From: Helicobacter colisuis
GTDB lineage: Bacteria; Campylobacterota; Campylobacteria; Campylobacterales; Helicobacteraceae
Length of the DNA stretch: 64,000 nucleotides
Assembly (NCBI RefSeq): GCF_023646285.1
Contig: NZ_JAMOKX010000002.1
Location: forward strand, 186,001 to 250,000
Direction: 5' to 3'
Position 1 is the first letter of the stretch. Every line of letters begins with the position of its first letter. Made by a program: the position numbers and the translations under genes. The notes below the pieces were generated by a model. The model searched no databases and was not told the DNA's origin. It saw nothing but the letters and a program-made list of their open reading frames with translations. Below are positions 26,161-34,646 of the stretch, piece by piece.

Positions 26161-27159
26161 TTAATTAATAGTGCTTTTCTTTAAAAAGTCTAAAATTTTT
26201 AAAGTCATACTTGAAATAGGGAGATTTTTTAGTTCTTCTTGGGTAAAGAATTCAATTTTTTGCTGGGTTTGCTGGAGTAGTTCTTGAGATTGTAGTAAAT
26301 AGAGATGAAGTGTTAAATTGTATTTGGTATAAGAGTGTTTGAGGATTCCTAGCTTTTTAGTTTGGAGAGATTTGAGAGGTGAGATAAAGGGAAAATTATA
26401 AAGGTTATAATAAAGCTTGGTTTGGCTTTTGGTTAAGGCAAATTTGGAATCGTGAATAAAGATACCAATATCTAAAACTTGTTTTAGCAAGGCAGTTTTT
26501 TTGGTGGGTGTGTAGAATATAGGATTCTCTTTGCCTTGACAAAAGGACTGGAGTGGGCATTGTGTGCATTTGGGATTTTTGGGAGTGCAAAGAGTAGCAC
26601 CAATATCTAAAAGGGCTTGATTGTGATTAAAAGGTTCTTGTGGGTTAAGGATTGTCTTTGCCTCTGATTCAAGGAGTTTTGGGCTAGGGGATTGTAAAGC
26701 AAAGAATCGCGCTAAGATACGCTTGATATTAGAATCAACAAAACTCACTGCGCTATCATAGCCAAAACAAGCAATTGCACCTGCAGTGTAGCGACCAATT
26801 CCTGGAAGTTTTTGGAGAGATTCTATATCTTTGGGCAAAATACCTTTATGGGATTGACAGCAAATTTTGGCGCATTTTAAGAGATTTCTAGCGCGAGTGT
26901 AATATCCAAGTCCGCGCCATTGCAATAAAACTTCTTCTTCCTTAGCCTTAGAGAGAGTTTCTAGAGTGGGAAATTTTTCTAAAAAAGGAAAATAAAAGCG
27001 CTCTAGAATCGTTTTAACTTGAGTTTGTTGCAGCATAACCTCACTAACTAAAACCCTATAAGCGCGATGATTTGCTGTTTTATCTCGCCAAGGAAGAGAT
27101 TTGCGCCCCTTTTGTTCATACCACAAAAGAATATTAGAATGCAAAAGGGGTAAATTCAT
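26161..27159 (-). CDS. mutY: A/G-specific adenine glycosylase
   Basis: 332-residue base-excision repair enzyme removing adenine paired with 8-oxoguanine. HhH-GPD core: LQKLPGIGRYTAGAIACFGY followed by the catalytic Asp in FVDSNIKRIL. The iron-sulfur cluster cysteines are arranged C-x6-C-x2-C-x5-C in CTPKNPKCTQCPLQSFC. The N-terminal LPWRDKTANHRAYRVLVSEVMLQQTQV is diagnostic. A C-terminal NUDIX-like domain for 8-oxoG recognition follows, less conserved. Confidence 0.95.
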   Translation of the reverse strand: MNLPLLHSNILLWYEQKGRKSLPWRDKTANHRAYRVLVSEVMLQQTQVKTILERFYFPFLEKFPTLETLSKAKEEEVLLQWRGLGYYTRARNLLKCAKICCQSHKGILPKDIESLQKLPGIGRYTAGAIACFGYDSAVSFVDSNIKRILARFFALQSPSPKLLESEAKTILNPQEPFNHNQALLDIGATLCTPKNPKCTQCPLQSFCQGKENPIFYTPTKKTALLKQVLDIGIFIHDSKFALTKSQTKLYYNLYNFPFISPLKSLQTKKLGILKHSYTKYNLTLHLYLLQSQELLQQTQQKIEFFTQEELKNLPISSMTLKILDFLKKSTIN

Positions 27160-27165
27160 CGTTAG

Positions 27166-28164
27166 TTAGAGATTTGGAAGGATTGTTTCTTTATAAATTT
27201 TTAAAATATTTTTAGAATCTTCAAGGCTTGGTGAGAGAAGTTTAAGCGCTAGAGAATCAGGCATAAACTGCTTTTTGATTTCTAAGATTTGCTCGATACA
27301 ATCGCTAGGAGTTCCAACAATCATTGTTTTAAGTATTTTGTCTTTGTTAAAGAATTCCGCTCTAAAATCTTCATAATCACTTGTTTTGATAATGGATTCA
27401 AAAGTTGGATTACTTTCGTTGGCTTTAAGCATACATTGTGTGAAAATATCCACGCCCATTTGTGCTTTTTCTTCAGCAACTTCACGATTCTCATCTACAC
27501 AAAACGCCCTTGTGAGTGTGAATTTATATTTTTTGGGATGATTGTTTTTGAAGATTTGATGAATTTGTTGTGCGCGATTTTCTTGCAGCGTTAAAGAGCC
27601 AAGAAAATTATGTCCCAGGGTAGCTGCTTTTTGGAGAGTTTCATCATTATTGCTTGCAACATAAAAAGGAATCAAACCGTGTGGGTGAGGGCGGATACTT
27701 ACATTATTAATTTCAAAATAATTTCCACTAAAATTAACTTGTTCTTTAAAAAGCAATTGATGCACAATTTCTGCATTTTCTAGCATAATTTCGCGGTTAC
27801 TTTCTGGGTTATTACCCCTCTCAATATTAAAGATAGGGAATGCACCTCTTGCAAATCCAAAGAGAAAACGCCCTTTAGAGAGTAAATCAAGTGTTGCAAT
27901 TTCTTCTGCAATTTGAATGGGGTGATAGTGTGGAAGTAAAATAGCTGCACTCCCTATTTTGATATTTTGAGTTTGTGCAAGTGCGGCGCTAATTAGAGTT
28001 GTAATCGCAGAACAAAGCGTAAAATTATTAAAATGATGTTCTCCAATCCAAGCTTCATCTAAGCCTAGTGTATCACAATATTTGATTATTTCTAAAGCGT
28101 TCAGAATAGATTCTGCTTCATTGTTATTCCAGTTTTCTATGAGTGTAAAGATGCCACTTTGCAA
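27166..28164 (-). CDS. LLM-class flavin-dependent oxidoreductase (luciferase-like)
   Basis: 332-residue bacterial luciferase-like monooxygenase family member using reduced flavin. Seen: the N-terminal LGLDEAWIGEHHFNNF segment, IKIGSAAILLPHYHPIQIAEEIATLDLLSKGRFLFGFARG and the later VGTPSDCIEQI. The substrate is unknown. It lies six bases upstream of mutY on the same strand, so the genes are probably cotranscribed. Confidence 0.85.
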   Translation of the reverse strand: MQSGIFTLIENWNNNEAESILNALEIIKYCDTLGLDEAWIGEHHFNNFTLCSAITTLISAALAQTQNIKIGSAAILLPHYHPIQIAEEIATLDLLSKGRFLFGFARGAFPIFNIERGNNPESNREIMLENAEIVHQLLFKEQVNFSGNYFEINNVSIRPHPHGLIPFYVASNNDETLQKAATLGHNFLGSLTLQENRAQQIHQIFKNNHPKKYKFTLTRAFCVDENREVAEEKAQMGVDIFTQCMLKANESNPTFESIIKTSDYEDFRAEFFNKDKILKTMIVGTPSDCIEQILEIKKQFMPDSLALKLLSPSLEDSKNILKIYKETILPNL

Positions 28165-28257
28165 AAGATAACTCCTTTTTGAATATATTTTGGTATTTTA
28201 ACAAAAATATTTGGAATCTTTAGAAAAAAAGAAATGATTTTTGTTTGAAAGTTTGTA

Positions 28258-28283
28258 GAATCCTTAATGGTTATTAAGGATTC
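28258..28283. terminator. Hairpin after the zinc alcohol dehydrogenase gene
   Basis: GAATCCTTAAT and ATTAAGGATTC pair perfectly (11 bp) around a four-base loop. On the plus strand it is followed by CCAC and a T7 run; on the minus strand it follows the stop of the alcohol dehydrogenase. A likely rho-independent terminator. Confidence 0.6.
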
Positions 28284-28291
28284 CACTTTTT

Positions 28292-29389
28292 TTAATTGTC
28301 TTCAAGCGTTTTCATATCGATGACATAGCGGAATTTTGCCTTGCCTGTTGTGAGATTTTCATATGCTTCATTGATTTGGTTTGCCGAAATAATTTCCGTC
28401 TCTGGATAAATCTTGTGTTTGAGTGAAAAATCTAGCATTTCTTGAGTTTCTTTCATACCGCCAATGAGTGAGCCATACACTTTTTTGTGTGCATTAAAAA
28501 TAAGTCCTTGTGCTCCAATTTTTGGATCCACTTCAGAAGGTGGAAGCCCAACAATTCCCATTTCTCCACCAAGCTTAAGGAGCTTGAGATATGCGGCAAT
28601 GTCATAAGGTGTCGGAATAGTGGAAACAATAAGATCAAATCGTTCTGTAACAACCTTGGGATCTGTCGTGTCATATAGCTTTGTAGCACCGAGTTTGAGG
28701 GCATCTTGTTCTTTATTTTTGTTTCTTGCAAAAATAAATACTTCAGCACCCATTTGCTTAGCATATTTAAGCGCCATCATACCAAGCCCACCAAACCCTG
28801 CTACAGCGACTTTATCTCCAGCCTTTACCTTGCTAAATTTTAGTGGCGCATACGTAGTAATCCCTGCACAAAGCAATGGTGCAACCTTGTCAAGTGGCGC
28901 ATCTTGTGGCACCATTACAGCAAACTTTTCGCTTACTACAATGTTATTAGAATATCCACCATAAGTAGGTTCATCATTATGGCAATAATCTTTGCAATCA
29001 TAAGTAGCAACCATACCGCGTTCGCAATACTGCTCATTACTTGCCTTGCACGCTTCGCATTCCCCACAAGAATTGACCATACAGCCAACCCCTGCATAAT
29101 CTCCGACTTTAAATTTGCTTACCTTGCTACCAACTGCCACAACACGCCCTGCTATTTCGTGTCCTGGCACCATAGGATAGATTCCATTGTGCCACTCACT
29201 GCGTGCAGAGTGGATATCACTATGGCAGATTCCAGCATATAAAATCTCGATTAAAATGTCGCTTTCCCCCAAAGCGTGGCGAGAAAATTCAAAAGGCTTG
29301 AAGGTATCATCTTTGTGTTGCACCGCATAACCTTTGGCGGTGATTCTTTTGCCTTCTTTGATTTCATTGAGGTTTGAATCTAATAACAT
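28292..29389 (-). CDS. Zinc-dependent NAD(P) alcohol dehydrogenase (YahK/cinnamyl type)
   Basis: 365-residue zinc alcohol dehydrogenase. Catalytic zinc ligands in CHSDIHSARSEW and GHEIAGRV; structural zinc cysteines in CGECEACKASNEQYC; NADP-binding GFGGLGMMALKYAK. The pattern fits the YahK/AdhC-like aldehyde reductases, which includes the H. pylori cinnamyl alcohol dehydrogenase. AAGGAG precedes the ATG. It stands alone, separated from the luciferase-like gene by a hairpin and from the decayed autotransporter locus upstream. Confidence 0.9.
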   Translation of the reverse strand: MLLDSNLNEIKEGKRITAKGYAVQHKDDTFKPFEFSRHALGESDILIEILYAGICHSDIHSARSEWHNGIYPMVPGHEIAGRVVAVGSKVSKFKVGDYAGVGCMVNSCGECEACKASNEQYCERGMVATYDCKDYCHNDEPTYGGYSNNIVVSEKFAVMVPQDAPLDKVAPLLCAGITTYAPLKFSKVKAGDKVAVAGFGGLGMMALKYAKQMGAEVFIFARNKNKEQDALKLGATKLYDTTDPKVVTERFDLIVSTIPTPYDIAAYLKLLKLGGEMGIVGLPPSEVDPKIGAQGLIFNAHKKVYGSLIGGMKETQEMLDFSLKHKIYPETEIISANQINEAYENLTTGKAKFRYVIDMKTLEDN

Positions 29390-29689
29390 CTCATCTCCTT
29401 AAGATAAAAATAAAAATGTAATTATAAAAGATGAGAGTTACTCTAAGTCAAGAGAAAAACTGAAAAATTAAACAAAAAACTACTAATTTTTAGTGTAAGT
29501 AATATGTATTAACTAGCGGAGTTATCCCTAGCCTAAGCTAGAGATAAAAATGAAATTTTAAATTAATTCTACATTAAGAGAATGAAGTTTTGAATTTTAA
29601 TCTTTTTAGCGTTGCGATAGTTTTAAACTATCTATATTTTTGGAGGAGCTTAAATGGCTACCTCCAAACTAAAACTTACTTGGTAGTTA
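29390..29689. other. Gene-free stretch with small palindromes
   Basis: No reading frame with protein-like character is seen. It contains a palindrome GATAGTTTTAAACTATC (29616-29632) and an 8-bp stem TTTGGAGG/CCTCCAAA (29639-29646 and 29661-29668) that could end transcription of the autotransporter remnant on the minus strand, though no T-run follows. Confidence 0.4.
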
Positions 29690-29895
29690 TTAGAATCTAT
29701 ATTTTAATCCAATGTTACCATTGATATAAGTTTCATTTTTAGAATCTACTTTACCTGCTAGAATTTGTTTAGCACCAATTCCTGCATTTAAAGATAAAGA
29801 ATCATTAATGGCGATGTTACCACCAACAATCAGTTGTCCATAAGTTTTCTTTTTCTCAGCAGAAGCGAAATTAAAATCAGCAAATGCAGGAGTTG
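29690..29895 (-). pseudogene. C-terminal end of an autotransporter beta-barrel
   Basis: About 65 codons encode YGQLIVGGNIAINDSLS, LNAGIGAKQI and a final NIGLKYRF before the stop. The alternating polar/hydrophobic strands and a terminal phenylalanine are the signature of an autotransporter barrel's last strands. There is no start codon or upstream coding region in frame (a TAA precedes it). It is thus the detached 3' end of an autotransporter gene whose 5' end may be the ORF at 31141-31683. Confidence 0.65.
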
Positions 29896-30068
29896 TAAGC
29901 GGGAGCTTAGAGATTTATGGAAGCAAGATTTATGCTGGCGGAAAATTAAAATTATGGAATACCAAAGAAGAAGATGGGGAATACAATATTAAGAGCGTTT
30001 TGCATGATTTTAGCAGTAGTGGCTGGAAAGTTTTCTTGATAAAAAATGCGGAATTATTAATGGAATTA
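29886..30068 (+). other. Open, start-less coding-like fragment
   Basis: An open frame reads AGVVSGSLEIYGSKIYAGG and later DGEYNIKSVLHDFSSSGWK, with no usable start. It runs on in frame into the lipoprotein gene downstream but has no role in it, because that gene has its own ribosome site. Probably debris of another gene brought in by rearrangement; family not recognised. Confidence 0.3.
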
Positions 30069-30080
30069 ATAATATTGTGT

Positions 30081-30086
30081 TATAAT
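30081..30086 (+). promoter_or_regulatory. Candidate -10 box of the small lipoprotein gene
   Basis: TATAAT preceded by GTGT, 31 bases before the ATG at 30117. It suggests the lipoprotein gene is expressed independently of its broken surroundings. Confidence 0.45.
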
Positions 30087-30116
30087 TTAAGCTTAAATAT
30101 TACTATGGAGAAGAAT

Positions 30117-30500
30117 ATGAGAAGGTTAAAAAATGTTTTGGCAGTATGCTTGATTAGCGGAATTGGATTTGGTATTGTTGGATGTAGTTCTACGCCGTAT
30201 GAAGCTGGTTGCAATGATTCTAGAATCCTAGATAGCATAAAAAATGATTATCGTTCGGATTTAATACCACATATTGAATTTGGTGAAATGAAAAGAGCTG
30301 AATTAGATGACAGCCAAAAAAAAGACCATTACTGGGCGGAAAAGGCTAATATTGACCCAGAGTCGGCTTATATGTGTAAAGGTGATATGTATATAAAAGG
30401 GCAAAAAAAATACCTTTATTTTTATGTCGCGGAAGATAAAGAAGGGAGATCTATGTACGGTTCAAGTCTTTCTTACTGGAACCTTGTGGATGAACAATAG
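30117..30500 (+). CDS. Small putative lipoprotein, 127 aa
   Basis: Start at ATG 30117, with GGAG at 30107-30110. Signal peptide MRRLKNVLAVCLISGIGFGIVGCSS gives a lipobox GIVGC with the modified cysteine near residue 23. The mature part has three further cysteines or so (AGCNDSRI, YMCKGDMYIKGQKKYLYFYV) and is hydrophilic. No family is recognised; the size and form resemble small surface or conjugation-linked lipoproteins. It lies between the two halves of a broken autotransporter, on the opposite strand. Confidence 0.6.
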   Translation: MRRLKNVLAVCLISGIGFGIVGCSSTPYEAGCNDSRILDSIKNDYRSDLIPHIEFGEMKRAELDDSQKKDHYWAEKANIDPESAYMCKGDMYIKGQKKYLYFYVAEDKEGRSMYGSSLSYWNLVDEQ

Positions 30501-30665
30501 GTTTTTGTGCATTTGATTTGGTGTTTTTAGGGTGAAAATAGATAAACTAAAAGAAGAATTTGTAATTTTAAAGGCAAGGATTAACCTTTAAACACTCTTT
30601 AATTTATACTGCTTACAATTCTAATGGTGGTTGTAGCAACACTCTAAGTGTTAGTATTGTGTAGA

Positions 30666-31134
30666 TTAGTCATCCACGCAATGTTTTTTGTATTTTTTGG
30701 CTCTTAATCTTGCCTTTTTCTTTTTTTGCGACAATGCTTCATTGGATGATACAACTCCAAGACATATTAGAATGCCCATAAAGACTTCAACATCGCCTTT
30801 TGTTATTTGCAGTGTGTTGGTTATTCTAGCGAACTGGTAAGCCTGTATAATGTTAAATACGGAAATTTCTTTTGCAGCTCTAATATTAAGTGCGAGTTTG
30901 CAATATTTCTTTTTTGCTTTTTTATCCTATCTTTTGTGAGATAATATGCAAGTCTTGTGTAATTTTGCATTACTTTATAAGTATCAGATTTACCATTAAG
31001 AATACAAATCTTAGACATCCAAGCCTTGATGCGTGTCAGCTTTGGTGGCTGACATAAACCAAGCATTGATTTTTTCTCTGTTTTCAAGACAAATGTTTCT
31101 GTTGCTTTAATTGTATTTGCTAAACCAATTTTTT
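30666..31134 (-). pseudogene. Frameshifted hypothetical gene
   Basis: Two frames together read as one basic protein. The first (from about 31134) includes LCQPPKLTRIKAWMSK and MQNYTRLAYYLTKDRI. The second includes LNIRAAKEISVFNIIQAY, ITKGDVEVFMGILICLG and a K-rich tail ending HCVDD before the stop. The switch falls near 30903-30925, where the minus strand has two A6 runs. Translation from TTG 31087 alone gives an 88-residue product with a poor C terminus. No family recognised. It may be a decayed gene or a slippage-controlled one. Confidence 0.45.
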
Positions 31135-31140
31135 GAGAAT

Positions 31141-31683
31141 CTAGTATTCCTTACCTTTGATATTTAAATTATGTCCTATAACACTCAATAAGGCATTATT
31201 CTGAAATGTGGCATCACCTACAATATTAGAATCTTTATAAATTCCAACTAATGATCCATCAAATATAACTTGCTTAGCATTAATATTAAAAGAAAAAGCT
31301 TGACCAGATGGGGCTATTCCACCTATGTCTGGGATTGCATTGGAAATTTCATCTGGATAGTATCCGCCAATAGGTTCTGTAATTGTAACTTTGTTAGCAG
31401 TTATATCAAGGTTCTGAAGGGTGTTTGTTTCTGATCTAATCTGTGTCGCATCAAATCCTAAAGTTAAATCCGCATTAACATTATTAAATTGCCAATTTCC
31501 TTTTGTGCTCTCTTTGAAATTATTTTTAAAAGTTGTGCTATCTATAACAGAAGCAGTAGTGATTGTTTGTATGCTGCTTCCTGTGTTATTTTGATTGCCA
31601 CTCGCTGCCATAGCACTGCTTGATAAAACAGCAACCACACCTAAGCTTGTCAAAACTCGACTTGCTGCGATTGAAATTTTCAT
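31141..31683 (-). pseudogene. Truncated autotransporter, N-terminal part with signal peptide
   Basis: 180 codons: a long signal peptide (MKISIAASRVLTSLGVVAVL, cleavage near AMA-AS), then an asparagine/threonine-rich passenger-like region with short hydrophobic strands (LTLGFDATQIRSE, LNIKGKEY). The repetitive beta-strand style (FNINAKQVIFDGSLVG, NNALLSVIGHNL) fits the start of a beta-helix passenger. A TAG ends it, and no barrel follows in frame; a barrel end survives at 29690-29895. AGGGAGG precedes the ATG. Could also be a short secreted protein in its own right. Confidence 0.6.
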
Positions 31684-31715
31684 TCATCCTCCCTAAAATA
31701 ATAAAATGGGACACT

Positions 31716-31739
31716 ATTATGCCCCCCACCCCCCCCCCC
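31716..31739 (-). promoter_or_regulatory. Homopolymeric G tract in the autotransporter promoter
   Basis: On the minus strand, G11-T-G6 (plus 31722-31739) leads directly into CATAAT (plus 31716-31721), a -10 box about 33 bases before the ATG. The 18-base tract occupies the whole -35/-10 spacer. Length changes in such tracts alter promoter spacing and cause phase variation in other bacteria. Confidence 0.65.
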
Positions 31740-31740
31740 T

Positions 31741-31997
31741 TATTTTTTGCTTAAATTAAAAAATATTTATGTTTTGTATTAATTTAAGTTATCAGGATTA
31801 TAAAAATGGTATTGGGAGTTTTTGCATTAACTATAGACTTTTCTTAGGTTTGGGTTTAGGAGAATTGGATTTATAAGCAAATATTTTCATGCTATAATCC
31901 CTTTATATCAAAGCTTTAATTTAAATTATTTTTCATTCACTTTAATAAATAAAATTAAGCAAAAAAATAGAATCGATAAGAATAGTGCGGGAGCGGG
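31741..31997. other. Intergenic region with an orphan promoter-like box
   Basis: AT-rich and without a protein-like frame. A plus-strand GCTATAAT (TATAAT at 31893-31898) points toward the 3' end of moeA, where there is no plus-strand gene, so any transcript would be short or antisense. Nothing else is recognised. Confidence 0.3.
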
Positions 31998-32021
31998 GAA
32001 GTCTTATAAAAGCAAGACTTC
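31998..32021. terminator. Hairpin at the end of moeA
   Basis: GAAGTCTT and AAGACTTC pair perfectly (8 bp) around an eight-base loop; the stop codon of moeA lies in it. No T-run follows on the minus strand, so it is a weak terminator candidate. Confidence 0.35.
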
Positions 32022-33224
32022 AATTGATTTGCCTTTTGTGGTTTGGTTTTCTAGGATTGCTAAGCCAACCCTTGAATTATCTAAAGGACAAAAATTATTT
32101 AAAATAGCACTTTGAAAGTCTTTTTTGCCAAGAAAATCAATGCTAAAAATCCCTGCTTGATTCCTTATATTGCACACCCTAAATTCTAATCTTGAATCAT
32201 TTTTTTGCAAATCTTCATCTAAAGTTATTTGAATGGTTTCTTGGTAAGGCTTGCTGCCACAAAGTTTTGCTAGAATGATTTTTGCAAAAAGTTCAAAAGT
32301 TACTAGGGTGGAGTTTGGAAAACCCGGTAATCCAAAAAACTGCTTCCCCCCAAAATGCGCATAAAGAACATGCTGACCTGGTTTAATACGCACTCCTCTA
32401 AAAACTACTTGTTCTTTTTGTTGCTGTGAAATTTGCCTAATAAAATCATAATCCCCAACACTTGCACCCCCTGTAGAGAGAATTAAATCGCATTCTCTTA
32501 GCGCGGTTTGGAGGCAAGATTGGATTTGCTCTTTGTTATCTTTTAAAATTGGGTATAGCTTTGGGATTCCGCCATTTTCTAGAATCTTTGCATAAAGTAA
32601 ATGTCCATTTGCATTGTAAATGGAATTTGGAGAATCCTTGTTTTCTCCAAGCTCTAAAATTTCATTTCCATTGACTAAAATCCCCACTTTTGGTCTTTCA
32701 TAGACTTCGACAAAGACTTGATTGAGACTTGCTAAAAGTCCGATATGATGAGAATTTATTTTCGTTCCTTTAGAGAGAAGTTTTTCGCCTTTTTTGTAGT
32801 TATCACCTTTTTTGCGGATAAATTCTCCTATTTTTGGAATCTGCTTGATAATGATGTGATTACCCTTGATTTCTGCCCATTCTATTGGCACGAGTATATC
32901 AGCGTTTTTGGGGATTACTGCACCTGTGAAAGTTTTTATCGCGCAAGGTTTGTTGGTAGGAAGTTCTAAGATTTCTTTGTTTCCTGCTGGATTTTCTTGT
33001 AAGATTTCAAAGCACTCATTAATGTTTTTTAACATAGCAGAATAAATTGCATATCCGTCCATATTAGAGAGATTAAGCATGGGCATATCATTAGGAGCAA
33101 AAATATCTTGCGAGAGGATTCTGTTTAGTGATTCGTGTAAAAAAACTCTCTCTATACTTTTAGGGTAGATATTTTGCGAATTTAGGATTTCTTTAGCTTG
33201 TAAGTATGAAATTTTTTCTTGCAT
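32004..33224 (-). CDS. moeA: Molybdopterin molybdenumtransferase
   Basis: 406-residue enzyme that inserts molybdate into adenylated molybdopterin to form molybdenum cofactor. Seen: the N-terminal APNDMPMLNLSNMDGYAI segment, the DILSTGGASVGDYDF-like MPT-binding motif (LILSTGGASVGDYDF) and the FFGLPGFPNSTLVTFELF motif. The length is typical. It starts nine bases after ribA on the minus strand, so the two are cotranscribed. Confidence 0.93.
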   Translation of the reverse strand: MQEKISYLQAKEILNSQNIYPKSIERVFLHESLNRILSQDIFAPNDMPMLNLSNMDGYAIYSAMLKNINECFEILQENPAGNKEILELPTNKPCAIKTFTGAVIPKNADILVPIEWAEIKGNHIIIKQIPKIGEFIRKKGDNYKKGEKLLSKGTKINSHHIGLLASLNQVFVEVYERPKVGILVNGNEILELGENKDSPNSIYNANGHLLYAKILENGGIPKLYPILKDNKEQIQSCLQTALRECDLILSTGGASVGDYDFIRQISQQQKEQVVFRGVRIKPGQHVLYAHFGGKQFFGLPGFPNSTLVTFELFAKIILAKLCGSKPYQETIQITLDEDLQKNDSRLEFRVCNIRNQAGIFSIDFLGKKDFQSAILNNFCPLDNSRVGLAILENQTTKGKSIEVLLL

Positions 33225-33233
33225 AGTTTGCCT

Positions 33234-33821
33234 TTAGAGAAGATGCCCCATTTTTTCTTTTTTGACTTCAAGGTAATGTGCATTGTGTTTATTGCAAGGA
33301 ATAATAATAGGTGTGCGCTCTACTTCTATAAAGCTTGAGAAATAATTAATTTTTGTAGGATTGTTTGTAAGAAGGCGGATTTTTGTAAGATTGTAATATT
33401 CTAAAATGGTTTTTACAATAGAATAATCTCTCTCATCGCCTTTGAAACCTAATTTTAAATTAGCTTCTAGAGTATCTAGTCCTTCATCTTGTAGCGCATA
33501 GGCATTAACCTTGTTAAAAAGTCCTATTCCACGACCTTCTTGGCGCAGATAGATTACCATTCCTTGTTCTTTGGCGATGAGTTTTAGCGCTTCTTGCAAT
33601 TCTCCACCACAATCGCATTTTAAGCTTCCTAGCGCATCTCCAGTTAAGCATTCTGAATGCACTCTAACTAGGGGATTTTGTGGAATCTCTTTGGTTTTGA
33701 TAACAAGGTGCTCAAGTAAATAAGTTTCATCGGATATTATTTTGGTTTCTCTAAAAGATCGTATCTTAAAATTTCCAAATTGTGTTGGAAGATTAGCTTC
33801 ATTTGAAATTTGAATATTCAT
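33234..33821 (-). CDS. ribA: GTP cyclohydrolase II
   Basis: Opens the GTP imidazole ring as the first step of riboflavin synthesis. Zinc-binding cysteines in [19 protein letters not shown], the catalytic [24 protein letters not shown] and a RLLTNNPTK segment are all present. 195 residues is the normal stand-alone RibA length; no DHBP synthase domain is fused. Confidence 0.95.
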   Translation of the reverse strand: MNIQISNEANLPTQFGNFKIRSFRETKIISDETYLLEHLVIKTKEIPQNPLVRVHSECLTGDALGSLKCDCGGELQEALKLIAKEQGMVIYLRQEGRGIGLFNKVNAYALQDEGLDTLEANLKLGFKGDERDYSIVKTILEYYNLTKIRLLTNNPTKINYFSSFIEVERTPIIIPCNKHNAHYLEVKKEKMGHLL

Positions 33822-33917
33822 TAATTTTGCCTCAATAAATAAAATGATAATTGCTTTTAAAAAAATGGTAATTTAGCTAATTTGTGATAAAAAAGCAAGA
33901 AGTTATTTTATTTTTGA

Positions 33918-33923
33918 TAAAAT
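33918..33923 (+). promoter_or_regulatory. Candidate -10 box for hypBC
   Basis: TAAAAT after a T-run (TTTTTGATAAAAT), about 33 bases before the hypB ATG at 33957. Divergent from ribA, whose start lies 135 bases away. Confidence 0.35.
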
Positions 33924-33956
33924 CGTTGGCGAAATTTTTAGAATCTAAGGTGTTTT

Positions 33957-34646
33957 ATGGATAATCTTAGTAAAAAAAGTATTGAAGTGGGTATGCGGAT
34001 TCTCTCAAAAAATGATGAAGAAGCAATTAAGCTAAGACAAACTTATCAAAACAATGATTTATTTGTAGTGAATCTTATGAGCTCTCCTGGAAGTGGTAAA
34101 ACAACCTTGCTAGAAAACATTGCTAAGAATCAATTGCTGGATTTTAGTGTGATAGAAGGAGATTTGCAAACTAATCGCGATGCAGAGAGATTAGCAAAAT
34201 ATGGAGTAAATGCTTATCAGATTACAACAGGTGAGGCTTGTCATTTGGAAGCATTAATGGTTAAAGATGCTTTGGAGAAATTGCAAGAACAAGGAGATTT
34301 TAAAAAATTTTTGTTTATAGAGAATGTGGGTAATTTGGTGTGTCCTGCAAGTTATGATTTGGGAGCAAATATGAATATTGTTTTGCTTTCTACTTCAGAG
34401 GGTGATGACAAGGTCTTGAAATATCCTACAATCTTTTTGTGTGCAGATGCAGTGGTGATTTCTAAGAGTGATTTAATAGAGGTTTTTGAATTTCAAATTT
34501 CACGAGTTAAAGAGGATTTAGAAAAGCTTAAAAAAGAGATTCCTTTGTTTTTAATCTCAAAAAATAACTCTGATTCTATAAGAGAATTTTGTGAATTTTT
34601 AAAATCAAGTAAGGAGAAAAACTATGTGTCTAGCCATACCTTCTAA
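33957..34646 (+). CDS. hypB: Hydrogenase nickel-incorporation GTPase
   Basis: 229-residue GTPase delivering nickel to [NiFe] hydrogenase (and in Helicobacter also to urease). G1 loop SSPGSGKTTLLE, metal-binding GEACHLEALMV and the second-cysteine motif VCPASYDLGAN are present. There is no histidine-rich N-terminal storage stretch. Its 3' end overlaps the hypC start by 23 bases. The remaining hyp genes and hydrogenase subunits are not in the window. Confidence 0.93.
   Translation: MDNLSKKSIEVGMRILSKNDEEAIKLRQTYQNNDLFVVNLMSSPGSGKTTLLENIAKNQLLDFSVIEGDLQTNRDAERLAKYGVNAYQITTGEACHLEALMVKDALEKLQEQGDFKKFLFIENVGNLVCPASYDLGANMNIVLLSTSEGDDKVLKYPTIFLCADAVVISKSDLIEVFEFQISRVKEDLEKLKKEIPLFLISKNNSDSIREFCEFLKSSKEKNYVSSHTF

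Noticed and set aside
28487-29242. Plus-strand frames opposite the alcohol dehydrogenase gene
   Set aside because: They mirror the codon bias of the true gene and lack start signals or recognisable motifs.
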